From the NCBI GenBank assembly GCA_963607765.1, contig CAVDDT010000030.1, positions 1 through 48,236 of the forward strand: a DNA stretch of 48,236 nucleotides, given 5' to 3'. The notes under the pieces are model-generated. The model made no database searches. It saw only the letters and a list, made by a program, of their open reading frames with translations, and was not told the DNA's origin. This stretch comes from Colivicinus sp963607765. Its GTDB lineage: Bacteria > Bacillota_I > Bacilli_A > Erysipelotrichales > Erysipelotrichaceae. Each line of letters opens with the position of its first letter. Positions within the stretch are counted from its first letter, which is position 1. The position numbers and the translations under genes were made by a program. Shown piece after piece: positions 32,729-41,901 of this stretch.

Positions 32729-33758
32729 TCATCATCTCTTTCGCCCTTAATTGGCCACAAGCAGCATCGATATCAGTGCCACGTTTTTGTCTTAAAGTAA
32801 CCGCAATGCCACGTTTCTTTAGTAAATCGTAAAAAGTAAGAGTTTCTTTACTAGAAGTAGAGTGATAATCATTTTCTTTAACTTCATTATAAGGAATCAA
32901 ATTTACATAAGCATTCTTTCCTTTTAAAAGCTTGTATAAATCATCTGCATCTTCAACCCTATTATTTACTCCACTTATAAGCAAATACTCAAAAGTAAGT
33001 CGACGATTATTTAAAGACCCATAGTATTCAACCGCATCCATCAATTCTTTTAAATTATAAGCTTTATTAATAGGCATTAATTTATTTCTAAGTTCATCAT
33101 TAGCTGCGTGTAATGAAATAGCTAAATTATATTGAACTTTTTCATTTGCGAATTTTCTTATAACAGGAGCTAAACCACATGTTGAAATAGAAATATGTCT
33201 AGCACCAATTTGCAAACCAAATGGATCATTAATAATTGATAAACCCTTCATAACATTATCATAATTATCAAATGGTTCCCCAGTGCCCATAATAACTAGA
33301 TTGTCCAATCTTTTACCATCTTTATCTAAATATTTTTGAACCATTAAGGCTTGTAAAACAAGTTCACCACAAGAAAGATTTCTTTGTTTCTTCAAAAGGC
33401 CTGAAGCACAAAATGTACAACCCATATTACATCCTACTTCACTTGTAAGACACGCTGAATAACCGTAATCAAAAACCATTAAAACGGTTTCGATTAAGGC
33501 ACCATCTTTTAATTCGAACAAAAATTTAACCGTGCCATCACTTGATTCTTGTTTTCTTCTTATCTTAAATTCATCAATATAAAAATCATTTTTAAGCTTT
33601 TCTTGTAAGTCTTTTGAAATATCACTCATTTCTTCAAAAGAAGAAACTCTTTTCTCATAAAGCCATCTAAAAATTTGACGTGCTCTAAAAGGTTTTAAAC
33701 CTAAATTAACTAAATAATTCTCTAAATCTTTTAATGTATAATCGTAAATTAAATCCAT
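32721..33758 (-). CDS. rlmN: Dual-specificity RNA methyltransferase RlmN
   Basis: Radical-SAM enzyme making m2A2503 in 23S rRNA and m2A37 in some tRNAs. 345 aa. The radical-SAM cluster motif is CNMGCTFCASG near residue 108. The N-terminus has PFRARQIFRWLYEKRVSSFEEM. The methyl-carrying Cys pair appears as CLTSEVGCNMGC and the C-terminal RGTDIDAACGQLR. RlmN rather than Cfr because of length and context. It overlaps stp by 8 bases and starts one base after rsmB. Confidence 0.96.
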   Translation of the reverse strand: MDLIYDYTLKDLENYLVNLGLKPFRARQIFRWLYEKRVSSFEEMSDISKDLQEKLKNDFYIDEFKIRRKQESSDGTVKFLFELKDGALIETVLMVFDYGYSACLTSEVGCNMGCTFCASGLLKKQRNLSCGELVLQALMVQKYLDKDGKRLDNLVIMGTGEPFDNYDNVMKGLSIINDPFGLQIGARHISISTCGLAPVIRKFANEKVQYNLAISLHAANDELRNKLMPINKAYNLKELMDAVEYYGSLNNRRLTFEYLLISGVNNRVEDADDLYKLLKGKNAYVNLIPYNEVKENDYHSTSSKETLTFYDLLKKRGIAVTLRQKRGTDIDAACGQLRAKEMMND

Positions 33759-33759
33759 G

Positions 33760-34941
33760 TTATTCCTTTAATAGTTTAGCATAATAGAAACAATCTCCTA
33801 AATCATTAATAATTGTCTCCTCTTCAAGCAATTTGAAATTTGCATTTTTTGAAAGAAAATTTGAAACTTGTTTGCCATTTTCTTTCTTATTTAGCGTACA
33901 AGTACTGTACAAGATAATTCCTTTATCTTCTACAAGATCTTTACAAGATTCTAATAATTCTTGTTGAATTGTCTCCAACTCATCTAAGCTAGAAGGTTCA
34001 ATATGATATTTCAAATCAGGCTTTCTAGCCAATGTTCCAAGTCCTGAACAAGGCACATCAAGCATTACTTTATCAAACTTTCTTTTTAAAGATTTATTTA
34101 AAACCCTGCCATCTAAATTTAAATAGTTAATACCATCAAAGCCTAGCAACTTAGCTTTGTTAGAAATGAGATAAAGTCTATTCTCATGAAGCTCATTTGC
34201 GTAAGCGTTTGTAGGTTTAACTATATCAAGACAATTAAATAATTTACCACCAGGGGCAGAACATACATCAAGTAAAGAATCTTTTTCTTTCAAATCCAAA
34301 TGTCTAAATAAAGAAGCTGAGTTATAGTCTTGAATATAAAATTCCCCATTCTTGAAATTATCTGTATTAATTAAACTATGATCGCAAACAAAAATATCTT
34401 CATTAAGCCACGTAACTTCTTCTTTTAATGTGAACTTTTTATGATGATTAACTCGATAACAAACAATTGGAACTCTTTTATAGTTAGCTAATATTTTATT
34501 TAAAGAAGTTTCATCATATTGTTTAGCTAATAAAGAATATAACCATTTTGGCAAGGAATTGTTAATATAGGCATCTTTCGAATCTTTTAAGCTAATATTC
34601 TTATGCAATACAGCATTAATAAAAGCTTTATCAAAATCATTTTTAGCTAAATTAACATATTCATTATTAACAATATATTCTTCCTTTTTTAAATAAAATC
34701 TTTCGTAGATTGCCATTGAAAGAATGATTTTATTCTTAAGTGACGTTTTATCTTTAATAAAATCACTAACTTGAAATAATAAATAATCGTAATTTCTTAA
34801 AACTCCATTAACTAAATTGGTAACAAATGGTCTTTGTATCTCACTAATTTCCTTAAGCTTAGTGCGCATTAAAAGATTAGTGTAAGACTTATCACTAATA
34901 GTTTTGTATATAATATCTAAAGCTAATTCTCTTTGTGTCAT
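33760..34941 (-). CDS. rsmB: 16S rRNA (cytosine(967)-C5)-methyltransferase
   Basis: 393 aa. An N-terminal NusB-like RNA-binding domain (about 1-130, RELALDIIYKTISDKSYTN), then a Rossmann methyltransferase. The SAM motif is LDVCSAPGGKLFNCLD near residue 225. Catalytic Cys pair: MLDVPCSGLGTLARKPD near 290 and LYSTCTLNKKENGKQV near 340. The NusB domain supports RsmB over other NOL1/NOP2 proteins. In Bacillus, def and fmt lie between priA and this gene; both are absent here. Confidence 0.95.
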   Translation of the reverse strand: MTQRELALDIIYKTISDKSYTNLLMRTKLKEISEIQRPFVTNLVNGVLRNYDYLLFQVSDFIKDKTSLKNKIILSMAIYERFYLKKEEYIVNNEYVNLAKNDFDKAFINAVLHKNISLKDSKDAYINNSLPKWLYSLLAKQYDETSLNKILANYKRVPIVCYRVNHHKKFTLKEEVTWLNEDIFVCDHSLINTDNFKNGEFYIQDYNSASLFRHLDLKEKDSLLDVCSAPGGKLFNCLDIVKPTNAYANELHENRLYLISNKAKLLGFDGINYLNLDGRVLNKSLKRKFDKVMLDVPCSGLGTLARKPDLKYHIEPSSLDELETIQQELLESCKDLVEDKGIILYSTCTLNKKENGKQVSNFLSKNANFKLLEEETIINDLGDCFYYAKLLKE

Positions 34942-37094
34942 TCTAAATATAATGGGTCAATATCTATTTTAATCTTTGAAACTTTATTTAAAGATAAATA
35001 TTCATTCATCAACTTATAAGTTTCATCCAAAAGTTCTTTTAAGTTTTTATTTATCAATAATATGCGATACCTTTCTTGCTTCTGTAGCTTGTTTAAAGGC
35101 AATGGCTTATAGTATTTAAAACCTAGGCTAGGCAATTTTGAATTAAAAAAATCTAAAGATTTTTTGAGATATTCAACATTACTATCATACAGTAAAATCT
35201 CCAAAATGTGTGTGTAAGGAGGATAACTTGTATTAAAACGATAATGCATCTCAATATTGTAGAAATAGTTATAGTCTTGTTTTAAAACAGCTTTCAATAC
35301 ATAATGTTCAGGATTAAAAGCTTGGATAATAACCTCTCCATCATCATTTGCCCTACCACTTCTGCCAGATGCTTGCATAAGCAAATCAAAGGTCATCTTA
35401 GAAGCATTGTAATCTTGATGTGATAATCCTGCATCAGCATTTAATATGCCAACTAAAGTAACATTTGGATAATCTAGACCTTTAGCAATCATTTGCGTTC
35501 CAATCAAGATGTCAATTTCGCCTTTTCCAAAGCGATTTAAGATAATTTCATGAGAACCCTTTTTATATGTATTATCTCTATCCATTCGATCAATTCTTGC
35601 GTCAGGAAACAATTTATGGAGTTCTTCTTCAACCTTTAGAGTACCAAAACCATAGTAAATTAAATGATCGCTATTGCATTTAGGACAATATCTAGTAACT
35701 TTATAAGACCTTCCACATTGATGACATTTAAGCAAATTAACATCTTTATGATAGTTAAGTGGAACATCGCAATCCTTACACATAAGTGTAGTTCCGCAGT
35801 CACCACATTTAACAATTGGAGAGTAACCTCTTCTATTCAATAAAATAATAGCTTGTTTATGATTATTTAATGTTTCAGCAATTTTTTCCTTTAATGTTTT
35901 TGAAATGATATAAGAACTATGCCCCTTTAGCTCATCTACTAAATTTACAATTTTAATAGAAGGCAAAGAGTTATTGATTCTATTTTTTAATTCAAGCAAT
36001 TCATAATCGCCTTTTAAAGCTCTAGAATATGACTGTAAGCTTGGTGTAGCACTAGCCAGCAGCACCTTTGCGTTTAAATCGGATGCACGTTTGATTGCCA
36101 CATTTATCGTACTATAACAAGGGACACTATCTTGTTTATAACTTGAGTCATGTTCCTCATCGATAATAATTAAACCTAGATTATTAAAAGGCAAAAAGAT
36201 AGAGCTTCTAGTTCCAACTACAATTTTTACATTGCCTTTTTTAACTCTTTGGTATTGCTCATATCTTTCCTGATCATTTAAGGCTGAATGATAGAAAATC
36301 ACATCATTGAATCTTTCCTTTACTCGATTAATCATTTGTGGCGTTAAAGAAATCTCAGGAACAAGAATCAAAACTTCTTTATCTTGTTTAATATATTCTC
36401 TAGCTAAATGCAAATACACTTCTGTTTTACCAGATCCGGTAACTCCAAAAAGTAATGAAACAAGTTTGTCTGTTTTCAAAAATTGATTGTAAACATCATT
36501 TTGGTCATGAGTTAATTCTTTGAAATTATCATTTATTGATAGACCTGTATCCAAATATGATGATTCTTTTTTGTAAACAGTTAATACATTATTATTTATT
36601 AGTTTATTTACAATCGAAAGAGAAAGTTTCCTAGCCTGGCTAAGCAACATGTCATCTTTTAAAGAGTCATATACTTCTTTTTGTTTCTTAGTAAATTTAT
36701 ATTCAATATTATTTTTCTTAATATATTCAAATTCTTTAATATTTTTAATTACTCTAGAAGTTTTTAATGTTTTAGGAAGCATTGTGTTTAGACAACTAAT
36801 AAAAGGAGAAATAGTTGTTTTTGAAAGCCACATTGCCAAATCGTATTGTTCTTTATTGATGATTGGATAATCATCAATAACAGTAACAATTGGAGACAAT
36901 TTGTATCCCAACTCTTCTTCATATTCATTTAAATCATCAATATATTTTGAATTAATAACTAGTGCTACATTCTTACTCTTTGCAAAAAAGACATTAACCC
37001 TTTTAAAAGATTCAATGTCTTCATTAGAATAATATGAAAATAATTTATTTACATTTAAGCTAGCATTGGTAACAAATACTTCTATAACATACAT
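34938..37094 (-). CDS. priA: Primosomal protein N' (PriA helicase)
   Basis: 3'-5' DNA helicase that restarts stalled replication forks. 718 aa. N-terminal 3' binding domain (about 1-100). Walker A FGVTGSGKTEVYL near residue 216, DEEHD in IIIDEEHDSSYKQD near 310, and the zinc domain CGDCGTTLMCKDCD...CHQCG...CPKCN (about 425-465). GTQMIAKGLDYPNVTLVGILNADAG is a family hallmark. First gene of the priA-rsmB-rlmN-stp-pknB-rpe operon. It has no ribosome site; TATAAT lies 6 nt before the ATG. Confidence 0.96.
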   Translation of the reverse strand: MYVIEVFVTNASLNVNKLFSYYSNEDIESFKRVNVFFAKSKNVALVINSKYIDDLNEYEEELGYKLSPIVTVIDDYPIINKEQYDLAMWLSKTTISPFISCLNTMLPKTLKTSRVIKNIKEFEYIKKNNIEYKFTKKQKEVYDSLKDDMLLSQARKLSLSIVNKLINNNVLTVYKKESSYLDTGLSINDNFKELTHDQNDVYNQFLKTDKLVSLLFGVTGSGKTEVYLHLAREYIKQDKEVLILVPEISLTPQMINRVKERFNDVIFYHSALNDQERYEQYQRVKKGNVKIVVGTRSSIFLPFNNLGLIIIDEEHDSSYKQDSVPCYSTINVAIKRASDLNAKVLLASATPSLQSYSRALKGDYELLELKNRINNSLPSIKIVNLVDELKGHSSYIISKTLKEKIAETLNNHKQAIILLNRRGYSPIVKCGDCGTTLMCKDCDVPLNYHKDVNLLKCHQCGRSYKVTRYCPKCNSDHLIYYGFGTLKVEEELHKLFPDARIDRMDRDNTYKKGSHEIILNRFGKGEIDILIGTQMIAKGLDYPNVTLVGILNADAGLSHQDYNASKMTFDLLMQASGRSGRANDDGEVIIQAFNPEHYVLKAVLKQDYNYFYNIEMHYRFNTSYPPYTHILEILLYDSNVEYLKKSLDFFNSKLPSLGFKYYKPLPLNKLQKQERYRILLINKNLKELLDETYKLMNEYLSLNKVSKIKIDIDPLYLE

Positions 37095-37100
37095 GTCACT

Positions 37101-37109
37101 ATTATAGCA
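37101..37109 (-). promoter_or_regulatory. priA operon promoter, extended -10, leaderless
   Basis: TGCTATAAT on the minus strand: a perfect extended -10 ending 6 nt before the priA ATG. No -35 match. It lies directly next to the stop of the small upstream ORF. Confidence 0.7.
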
Positions 37110-37358
37110 TTACTCAAATTTAACTATGACTACCGCATCTACCATTTTTACCGATTTATTGCTTGAAAAACATTTCATCTCATCAGTATCACCTTTTTTG
37201 GCTATAACGTTATAATCATCACTTGAAACGATATTTATATCCGTTTTATGAATTACTTCAAAATATCTTTCAAGAGGAGCGTCATTTAGAAAAAAAATGT
37301 ATTTGATAAAGTTCAATAATTGCTTACAATCTATTGAAAGTAATAGATACTGTCTCAT
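37110..37358 (-). CDS. Hypothetical protein, 82 aa
   Basis: I do not recognise it. It reads MRQYLLLSIDCKQLLNFIKY, a short hydrophobic stretch, then a polar C-terminal half. It lies between the terminator of the YkuE-like gene and the priA promoter. No ribosome site and no clear promoter precede the ATG. It is not the RNA polymerase omega subunit, which often sits near priA. It could be a real small gene, a decayed one or chance. Confidence 0.35.
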   Translation of the reverse strand: MRQYLLLSIDCKQLLNFIKYIFFLNDAPLERYFEVIHKTDINIVSSDDYNVIAKKGDTDEMKCFSSNKSVKMVDAVVIVKFE

Positions 37359-37370
37359 AAGAAAGAAGAC

Positions 37371-37409
37371 AAATAAAAAAGCCTTGTGCCAGTAATTCTA
37401 CACAAAGCT
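37371..37409 (-). terminator. Terminator after the suf-adjacent operon
   Basis: Minus-strand stem AGCTTTGTG/CACAAGGCT (9 bp, one G-U), 12-nt loop, then TTTTTTATTT. It lies about 50 bases after the YkuE-like stop. A second weaker inverted repeat (TTATCTTT/AAAGATAA, 37432-37454) sits between them. Confidence 0.75.
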
Positions 37410-37458
37410 ATAAATGAACGAACTTTTTAGTTTATCTTTATCAAACAAAGATAATATC

Positions 37459-38655
37459 TTATTTAAACTTAACATGAATAATGCATACCTCTGCAATAGT
37501 ACCAACACGCATATTTGGGCCAAATAAACCTAGTCCAGATGTGGTAATAGCTTGAAAGTTATCATTTGTGTAGAGGCCATAAGAATTAGTCCAAACAATA
37601 TCGGTAATTATTTTAGTAGGCCATAACTGCCCATCATGGGTATGTCCAGCCATCATTAAATCAACGCCAATATTTTTAAGTTCATCATATTCTCTAGGCT
37701 CATGATCTAAAACAAAGAAAGGCATATCATCATCAACTTCACTAGCGATTTCATCAGTTGTTTTTCTAGTAGTATTACCTAGATTTGGTCTTTCTTCATC
37801 AGCTCTACCGTATAAAGTGATTGAATCATTAATCACAACGCTTTCATCGTATAAGAGATTGATATTTGATTTTTCAATAAACTCTAGCATTTCATCAGAA
37901 GCAACTTTATTAGAAATATCTTTATCATTAAAAGTAAAACCGCAAAGAATAGGCTCTTCAACATCATGATTACCTAAAACCGCATAAACACCATAGTTGG
38001 ATTCTATTTGATTAAATAATTCAATAAGCTTGTCTGGATTTTTAATTGCACTGTATTGGTTATCAAAAATATCACCAGCAATGCAAACTAAATCAACATT
38101 ATTCGAATTAATAATATCAACCGCTTTCTTTAAATGAGCTTCACCAATATTGTAGCCAAATTGAGGATCGCCAAATAAAGCAATTGTCATTTCATCTCCA
38201 AAATTTCCACCATCTTTATCAACATAAATAGTATATTCAGTAGTATGAACTATTTTGGCATTAATGATTCCATAAACAGAAGTAGCAAAAGTCAAAACAA
38301 TAATTAAAGCAGTACAAATTTGTCTAGCTTTTTGATTATTGTATTTATCTTTTTTGATCTTAGAATAAACCCATCTAATTAAATCAATTACGGCAACATA
38401 TAAAATTAAATATAAACTAATTCCCAACCAATAAGAACCAATTTGTGATAAAGGTCTTTTTAATGAAGTGGTATCAGGCAACAAAAACGCTACGCCAATA
38501 ATCAAAGTCAAAATAAACATTGACCAAGAAAAGTGCTTAAGCCACCATCTTAAAGTCTTGTTTTTGATTTCAAGAGTATCAACAAACTTATACCATCTCC
38601 TACATACCCAATAGATAATTGCCAAGTAAATTGGCGATAAAATTGCAGCTAACAT
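37459..38655 (-). CDS. Membrane-anchored calcineurin-like phosphoesterase
   Basis: 398 aa, YkuE-like. Four membrane segments in about residues 1-140, then an exposed metallophosphoesterase domain: LFGDPQFGYN near residue 165, CIAGDIFDNQ near 195, VLGNHDVEEP near 228, FVLDHEP near 318 and MAGHTHDGQLWP near 334. All canonical metal ligands are present. The substrate is unknown; relatives act on UDP-diacylglucosamine or phospholipid-type compounds, or are uncharacterised. It overlaps the DUF975/CmpB gene by 7 bases and is probably cotranscribed. Confidence 0.85.
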   Translation of the reverse strand: MLAAILSPIYLAIIYWVCRRWYKFVDTLEIKNKTLRWWLKHFSWSMFILTLIIGVAFLLPDTTSLKRPLSQIGSYWLGISLYLILYVAVIDLIRWVYSKIKKDKYNNQKARQICTALIIVLTFATSVYGIINAKIVHTTEYTIYVDKDGGNFGDEMTIALFGDPQFGYNIGEAHLKKAVDIINSNNVDLVCIAGDIFDNQYSAIKNPDKLIELFNQIESNYGVYAVLGNHDVEEPILCGFTFNDKDISNKVASDEMLEFIEKSNINLLYDESVVINDSITLYGRADEERPNLGNTTRKTTDEIASEVDDDMPFFVLDHEPREYDELKNIGVDLMMAGHTHDGQLWPTKIITDIVWTNSYGLYTNDNFQAITTSGLGLFGPNMRVGTIAEVCIIHVKFK

Positions 38656-40442
38656 ATTTCCTCATTTCTATATACAACACCACTAGCATCACTAGTAATA
38701 CCCTCGCCCATATTAGGATGTTTATGTGAGTAACAAACATCTAACGCAAAAATAATAACTAGTATAGTACAAATTATTTTTAAAGCTTTTTGATTAACTT
38801 TTCTAAGCAAGTTATCAATAAGCGGAGCTAAAAAGTATACTGCCGCAATTCCTCCAAGCCCAAAAACAAGTAGACCTTCAGCACATATTCTGCCATTTAA
38901 ATTTAAGAAATAGCCACTATAGTTCCACCATCTAGTTCCATTATGAGTTAACTCTAAGAATACACTTGTAAAATATTCGACAAAGCCACACAAAACAATT
39001 GAAGTCGCAAATTCTTGTAAAACCGATTTTCTAAAACGATATAAGAACAATAGAATTAAAAGAATACCTGATCCATATACAGGAAGCCATGGTCCTTTTA
39101 AAATACCTCTATTAACAAATGTGCCATCATTTACAATATGCAAAGAAACTTCCCAAAGCCAGCCAATAAAAGATAAAATAAAGAAAATTGCGATTAATGT
39201 AGTAATACTATATTGTCTATTAGCTAAAATAACAGTATCTTTTTTAGCTTTTTCCTCGATTTCAAACGGAGATAATCTTTCAGGATAAATTTCACTTTCA
39301 AAAATAGATTCAAACATATCATGTTTTGTTTGTTCAAAAAGTGCTTTGTTGTATTGATTTGACTTTTCATCATAATGTAATACAACGCCTAGCCCTCTTG
39401 CAAAAAAACGTTCTACTTTACCATATTTAGGAAAATCAGGAATTACATCTCTATTTTCATAAATATCTCTATAATGAGCCATTAAAGTCTCTTTATTTGC
39501 TTTCTTAAATAAATATTCATCATTTAAAAGCTCATAGCCATCAATTTTATTATCAATAGCTAATTGTCTAACATAAGCGTAATATTGTACGCTGAAACAT
39601 TCAAAATAAGCGTTAGAAAAAACAATGCCTGTTATTCCAAAAGTTAAGCCATCAAGAATATACCAGCCTAAGAAAGTTACATAGTGCTTAAACAACTCCC
39701 ACTTATGGCCTTTCATCATTTTTCTAGATAAAGTGACTGCTTGGTTAGCTTTTATGCCTGGATTTTCAGCCGAAATATAGAAAACCTGCGAATAAGAAAA
39801 TAATTTTATAATTCCACCAACTATAGTTAATGACCAAAGAAACGAGTACAACTCGGTCACAAAAGAAGTCCAAGCAACATTAAAGAATTTCTTTATTCTA
39901 AATATATATAAATATCTAGGAGCCTTAACTTTATCGTAAGTATATCCTTCCAAAAAAATACGTCTATAAATGATTTTAAAACTGCCTCTAACAAGGAATG
40001 ATACAAATGCCAATAAAAATGCAGCAAATACTACCAAGACTTTGGCAATAATATCTTTATCAGAAAACAATGTCTTAGCCGCTTTATAAATTACTACAAA
40101 AATAGAACCACTACTAAAATTAGACATAACACTAGCTAAAACGCCATTAGTATAGCCAAGTTCTATAGGCCCTAATTTTCGATCTTCAGGTTTTGAATTA
40201 TTTACGGATTCTTGAGCCTTATCTAAGCCATTAAACAATAAATCAACAAGTGGACTCTCACTAGATTTCGCATCAATGCTTTCGGTAAATTCAATACTAG
40301 AATCATTGTTTTTTACAAGATAAGTTGAACTGGCATAACTAGCACCAATAAAAGATGCCAATAAACAAGAAATCACAAAAATGGCATAATGTTTCTTTAA
40401 ATTATGCTTAGCTTTCGCCTTCGCTTCTTTTCTATCAAACAT
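38649..40442 (-). CDS. DUF975-CmpB fusion membrane protein
   Basis: 597 aa with two families fused. The N-terminal half (about 1-300) is DUF975-like: MFDRKEAKAKAKHNLKKHY, several membrane segments, and FFNVAWTSFVTELYSFLWSL. The C-terminal part (about 400-590) matches the CmpB-type putative ABC permease family: FIGWLWEVSLHI, GPWLPVYGSG, NGRICAEGLLVFGLGG. The linker between is soluble and Tyr-rich. No ABC ATPase is nearby, so transport is unproven. The start has GGGGAG. Its promoter is interleaved with the suf terminator. Confidence 0.8.
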   Translation of the reverse strand: MFDRKEAKAKAKHNLKKHYAIFVISCLLASFIGASYASSTYLVKNNDSSIEFTESIDAKSSESPLVDLLFNGLDKAQESVNNSKPEDRKLGPIELGYTNGVLASVMSNFSSGSIFVVIYKAAKTLFSDKDIIAKVLVVFAAFLLAFVSFLVRGSFKIIYRRIFLEGYTYDKVKAPRYLYIFRIKKFFNVAWTSFVTELYSFLWSLTIVGGIIKLFSYSQVFYISAENPGIKANQAVTLSRKMMKGHKWELFKHYVTFLGWYILDGLTFGITGIVFSNAYFECFSVQYYAYVRQLAIDNKIDGYELLNDEYLFKKANKETLMAHYRDIYENRDVIPDFPKYGKVERFFARGLGVVLHYDEKSNQYNKALFEQTKHDMFESIFESEIYPERLSPFEIEEKAKKDTVILANRQYSITTLIAIFFILSFIGWLWEVSLHIVNDGTFVNRGILKGPWLPVYGSGILLILLFLYRFRKSVLQEFATSIVLCGFVEYFTSVFLELTHNGTRWWNYSGYFLNLNGRICAEGLLVFGLGGIAAVYFLAPLIDNLLRKVNQKALKIICTILVIIFALDVCYSHKHPNMGEGITSDASGVVYRNEEIC

Positions 40443-40465
40443 AAAAACTCCCCTTAAACTTCATA

Positions 40466-40494
40466 ATTATAAAAAAATTGGTTAATTATTACAA
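40466..40494 (-). promoter_or_regulatory. Promoter interleaved with sufB terminator
   Basis: -35 TTGTAA (40489-40494), 17 bp, -10 TATAAT (40466-40471), minus strand. The -35 lies in the loop and stem edge of the sufB terminator and the -10 follows its T-run. It drives the DUF975/CmpB gene with a leader of about 20 nt. Confidence 0.75.
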
Positions 40495-40504
40495 TTAACC
40501 AATT
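40471..40504 (-). terminator. suf operon terminator containing the sufB stop
   Basis: Perfect 12-bp stem AATTGGTTAATT/AATTAACCAATT around GTAAT, then a T-run on the minus strand. The sufB stop TAA (40495-40497) and its last codons form part of the 5' arm. Confidence 0.9.
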
Positions 40505-41901
40505 GAACCACTCATGTTTATTTTTAATAGCTGATTTAATTCAACAGCATATTCCATCGGAAGTTCCTTAGTAAACGGTTCTATAAAACCTAAGATAATC
40601 ATTTGAGTAGCATCTTCTCTTGATAGACCACGAGACATCAAGTAGAATAATTGTTCCTCAGAAATCTTTGAAACAGTAGCTTCATGTTCAATAGTGCAAG
40701 AATTATTAGAAACTATATTTGTTGGAATGGTATCGCTTGTTGACAGATCATCAAGAATTAAAGTATCACATTCCACTTTAGCCTTAGAATTAGTTGCGTT
40801 CTTCCCCATAACAACTGAACCTCTATAATTAGCTTTGCCACCAACTCTACATAATGACTTAGAAATAATAGTGCTAGATGTATTTGGAGCTAAATGAATC
40901 ATTTTAGCGCCAGCATCTTGAACTTGCTTATGGCTTGCTACAGCAATAGAAATGCAAATACCCTTTGCGCCCCTTCCATTTAAGACACAACATGGATATT
41001 TCATATTTAAATGAGAGCCAATATTGCCATCAATCCATTCCATAACGCCATTTTCTTCAACAAGCGTTCTTTTGGTAACTAAATTTAAAATGTTACTTGA
41101 CCAGTTTTGAACTGTTGAATAACGACATTTAGCATTCTTTTTAACAATAATTTCTACCGTAGCTGCATGTAAAGAATCATTTGAATACTTTGGTGCAGTA
41201 CAACCTTCAACATAATGAAGATCACTGCCCTCATCACAAATAATTAATGTCCTTTCAAATTGACCCATTAATTCAGAATTAATTCTAAAGTAAGATTGCA
41301 AAGGTTTTTCAAGTTTTACGCCTTTAGGCACATAAATAAAAGAACCGCCAGACCAAACAGCTGCATTTAAAGCAGCAAATTTATTGTCCGCATAAGATAC
41401 AACGGTACCAAAATACTGCTTAAAAAGATCAGGATATTTCTTTAGAGCTGTATCTGTATCATAAAAAATAACGCCCTTCTCTTCCACCTCTTTAAGCATA
41501 TTATGGTAAACAACCTCTGACTCATATTGAGTAGAAACACCTGCAAGAAACTTTTGTTCTGCTTCAGGAATCTTTAATTTCTCAAAAGTATTCTTAATAG
41601 TTTCAGGAACTTTCTTCCAATCTTTTTCTACTTTGTCACTAGGCTTAATGTAGTATGTGAAATCATTAAAATCAATTTCACTTAAGTCTGGTCCAAAGCT
41701 TGGAAGAGGCATTTCTACAAACTTATGATAGGCTTTCAAACGATATTCAAGCATCCAGTCTGGCTCATTTTTAGCTTTTGAAATCTCTCTTATAACTTCT
41801 TCATTTAAACCTTTAGTGGTCTTAAAAACGGAGACATCTTTGTCTTTAAAGTCGTAGGCATACTCCTCTTGATTCTTAATAATATCTTTATTATCACTCA
41901 T
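40495..41901 (-). CDS. sufB: Fe-S cluster assembly scaffold SufB
   Basis: Core scaffold of the SufBC(D) complex on which Fe-S clusters are built. 468 aa, normal length. The N-terminal EPDWMLEYRLKAYHKF motif, then the beta-helix with GSFIYVPKGVKLEKPLQSYFRIN and ICDEGSDLHYVEGCTAP. The C-terminal core has CDTLILDD and TIEHEATVSKISEEQLFYLMSR. It is the last gene of sufCDSUB, the Bacillus order. It overlaps sufU by 8 bases. Its stop is inside the terminator hairpin. Confidence 0.97.
   Translation of the reverse strand: MSDNKDIIKNQEEYAYDFKDKDVSVFKTTKGLNEEVIREISKAKNEPDWMLEYRLKAYHKFVEMPLPSFGPDLSEIDFNDFTYYIKPSDKVEKDWKKVPETIKNTFEKLKIPEAEQKFLAGVSTQYESEVVYHNMLKEVEEKGVIFYDTDTALKKYPDLFKQYFGTVVSYADNKFAALNAAVWSGGSFIYVPKGVKLEKPLQSYFRINSELMGQFERTLIICDEGSDLHYVEGCTAPKYSNDSLHAATVEIIVKKNAKCRYSTVQNWSSNILNLVTKRTLVEENGVMEWIDGNIGSHLNMKYPCCVLNGRGAKGICISIAVASHKQVQDAGAKMIHLAPNTSSTIISKSLCRVGGKANYRGSVVMGKNATNSKAKVECDTLILDDLSTSDTIPTNIVSNNSCTIEHEATVSKISEEQLFYLMSRGLSREDATQMIILGFIEPFTKELPMEYAVELNQLLKINMSGSIG

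Noticed and set aside
37110..37358. Possible RNA polymerase omega subunit (rpoZ) ahead of priA
   Set aside because: The 82-residue product has none of the omega motifs; kept only as a hypothetical gene.
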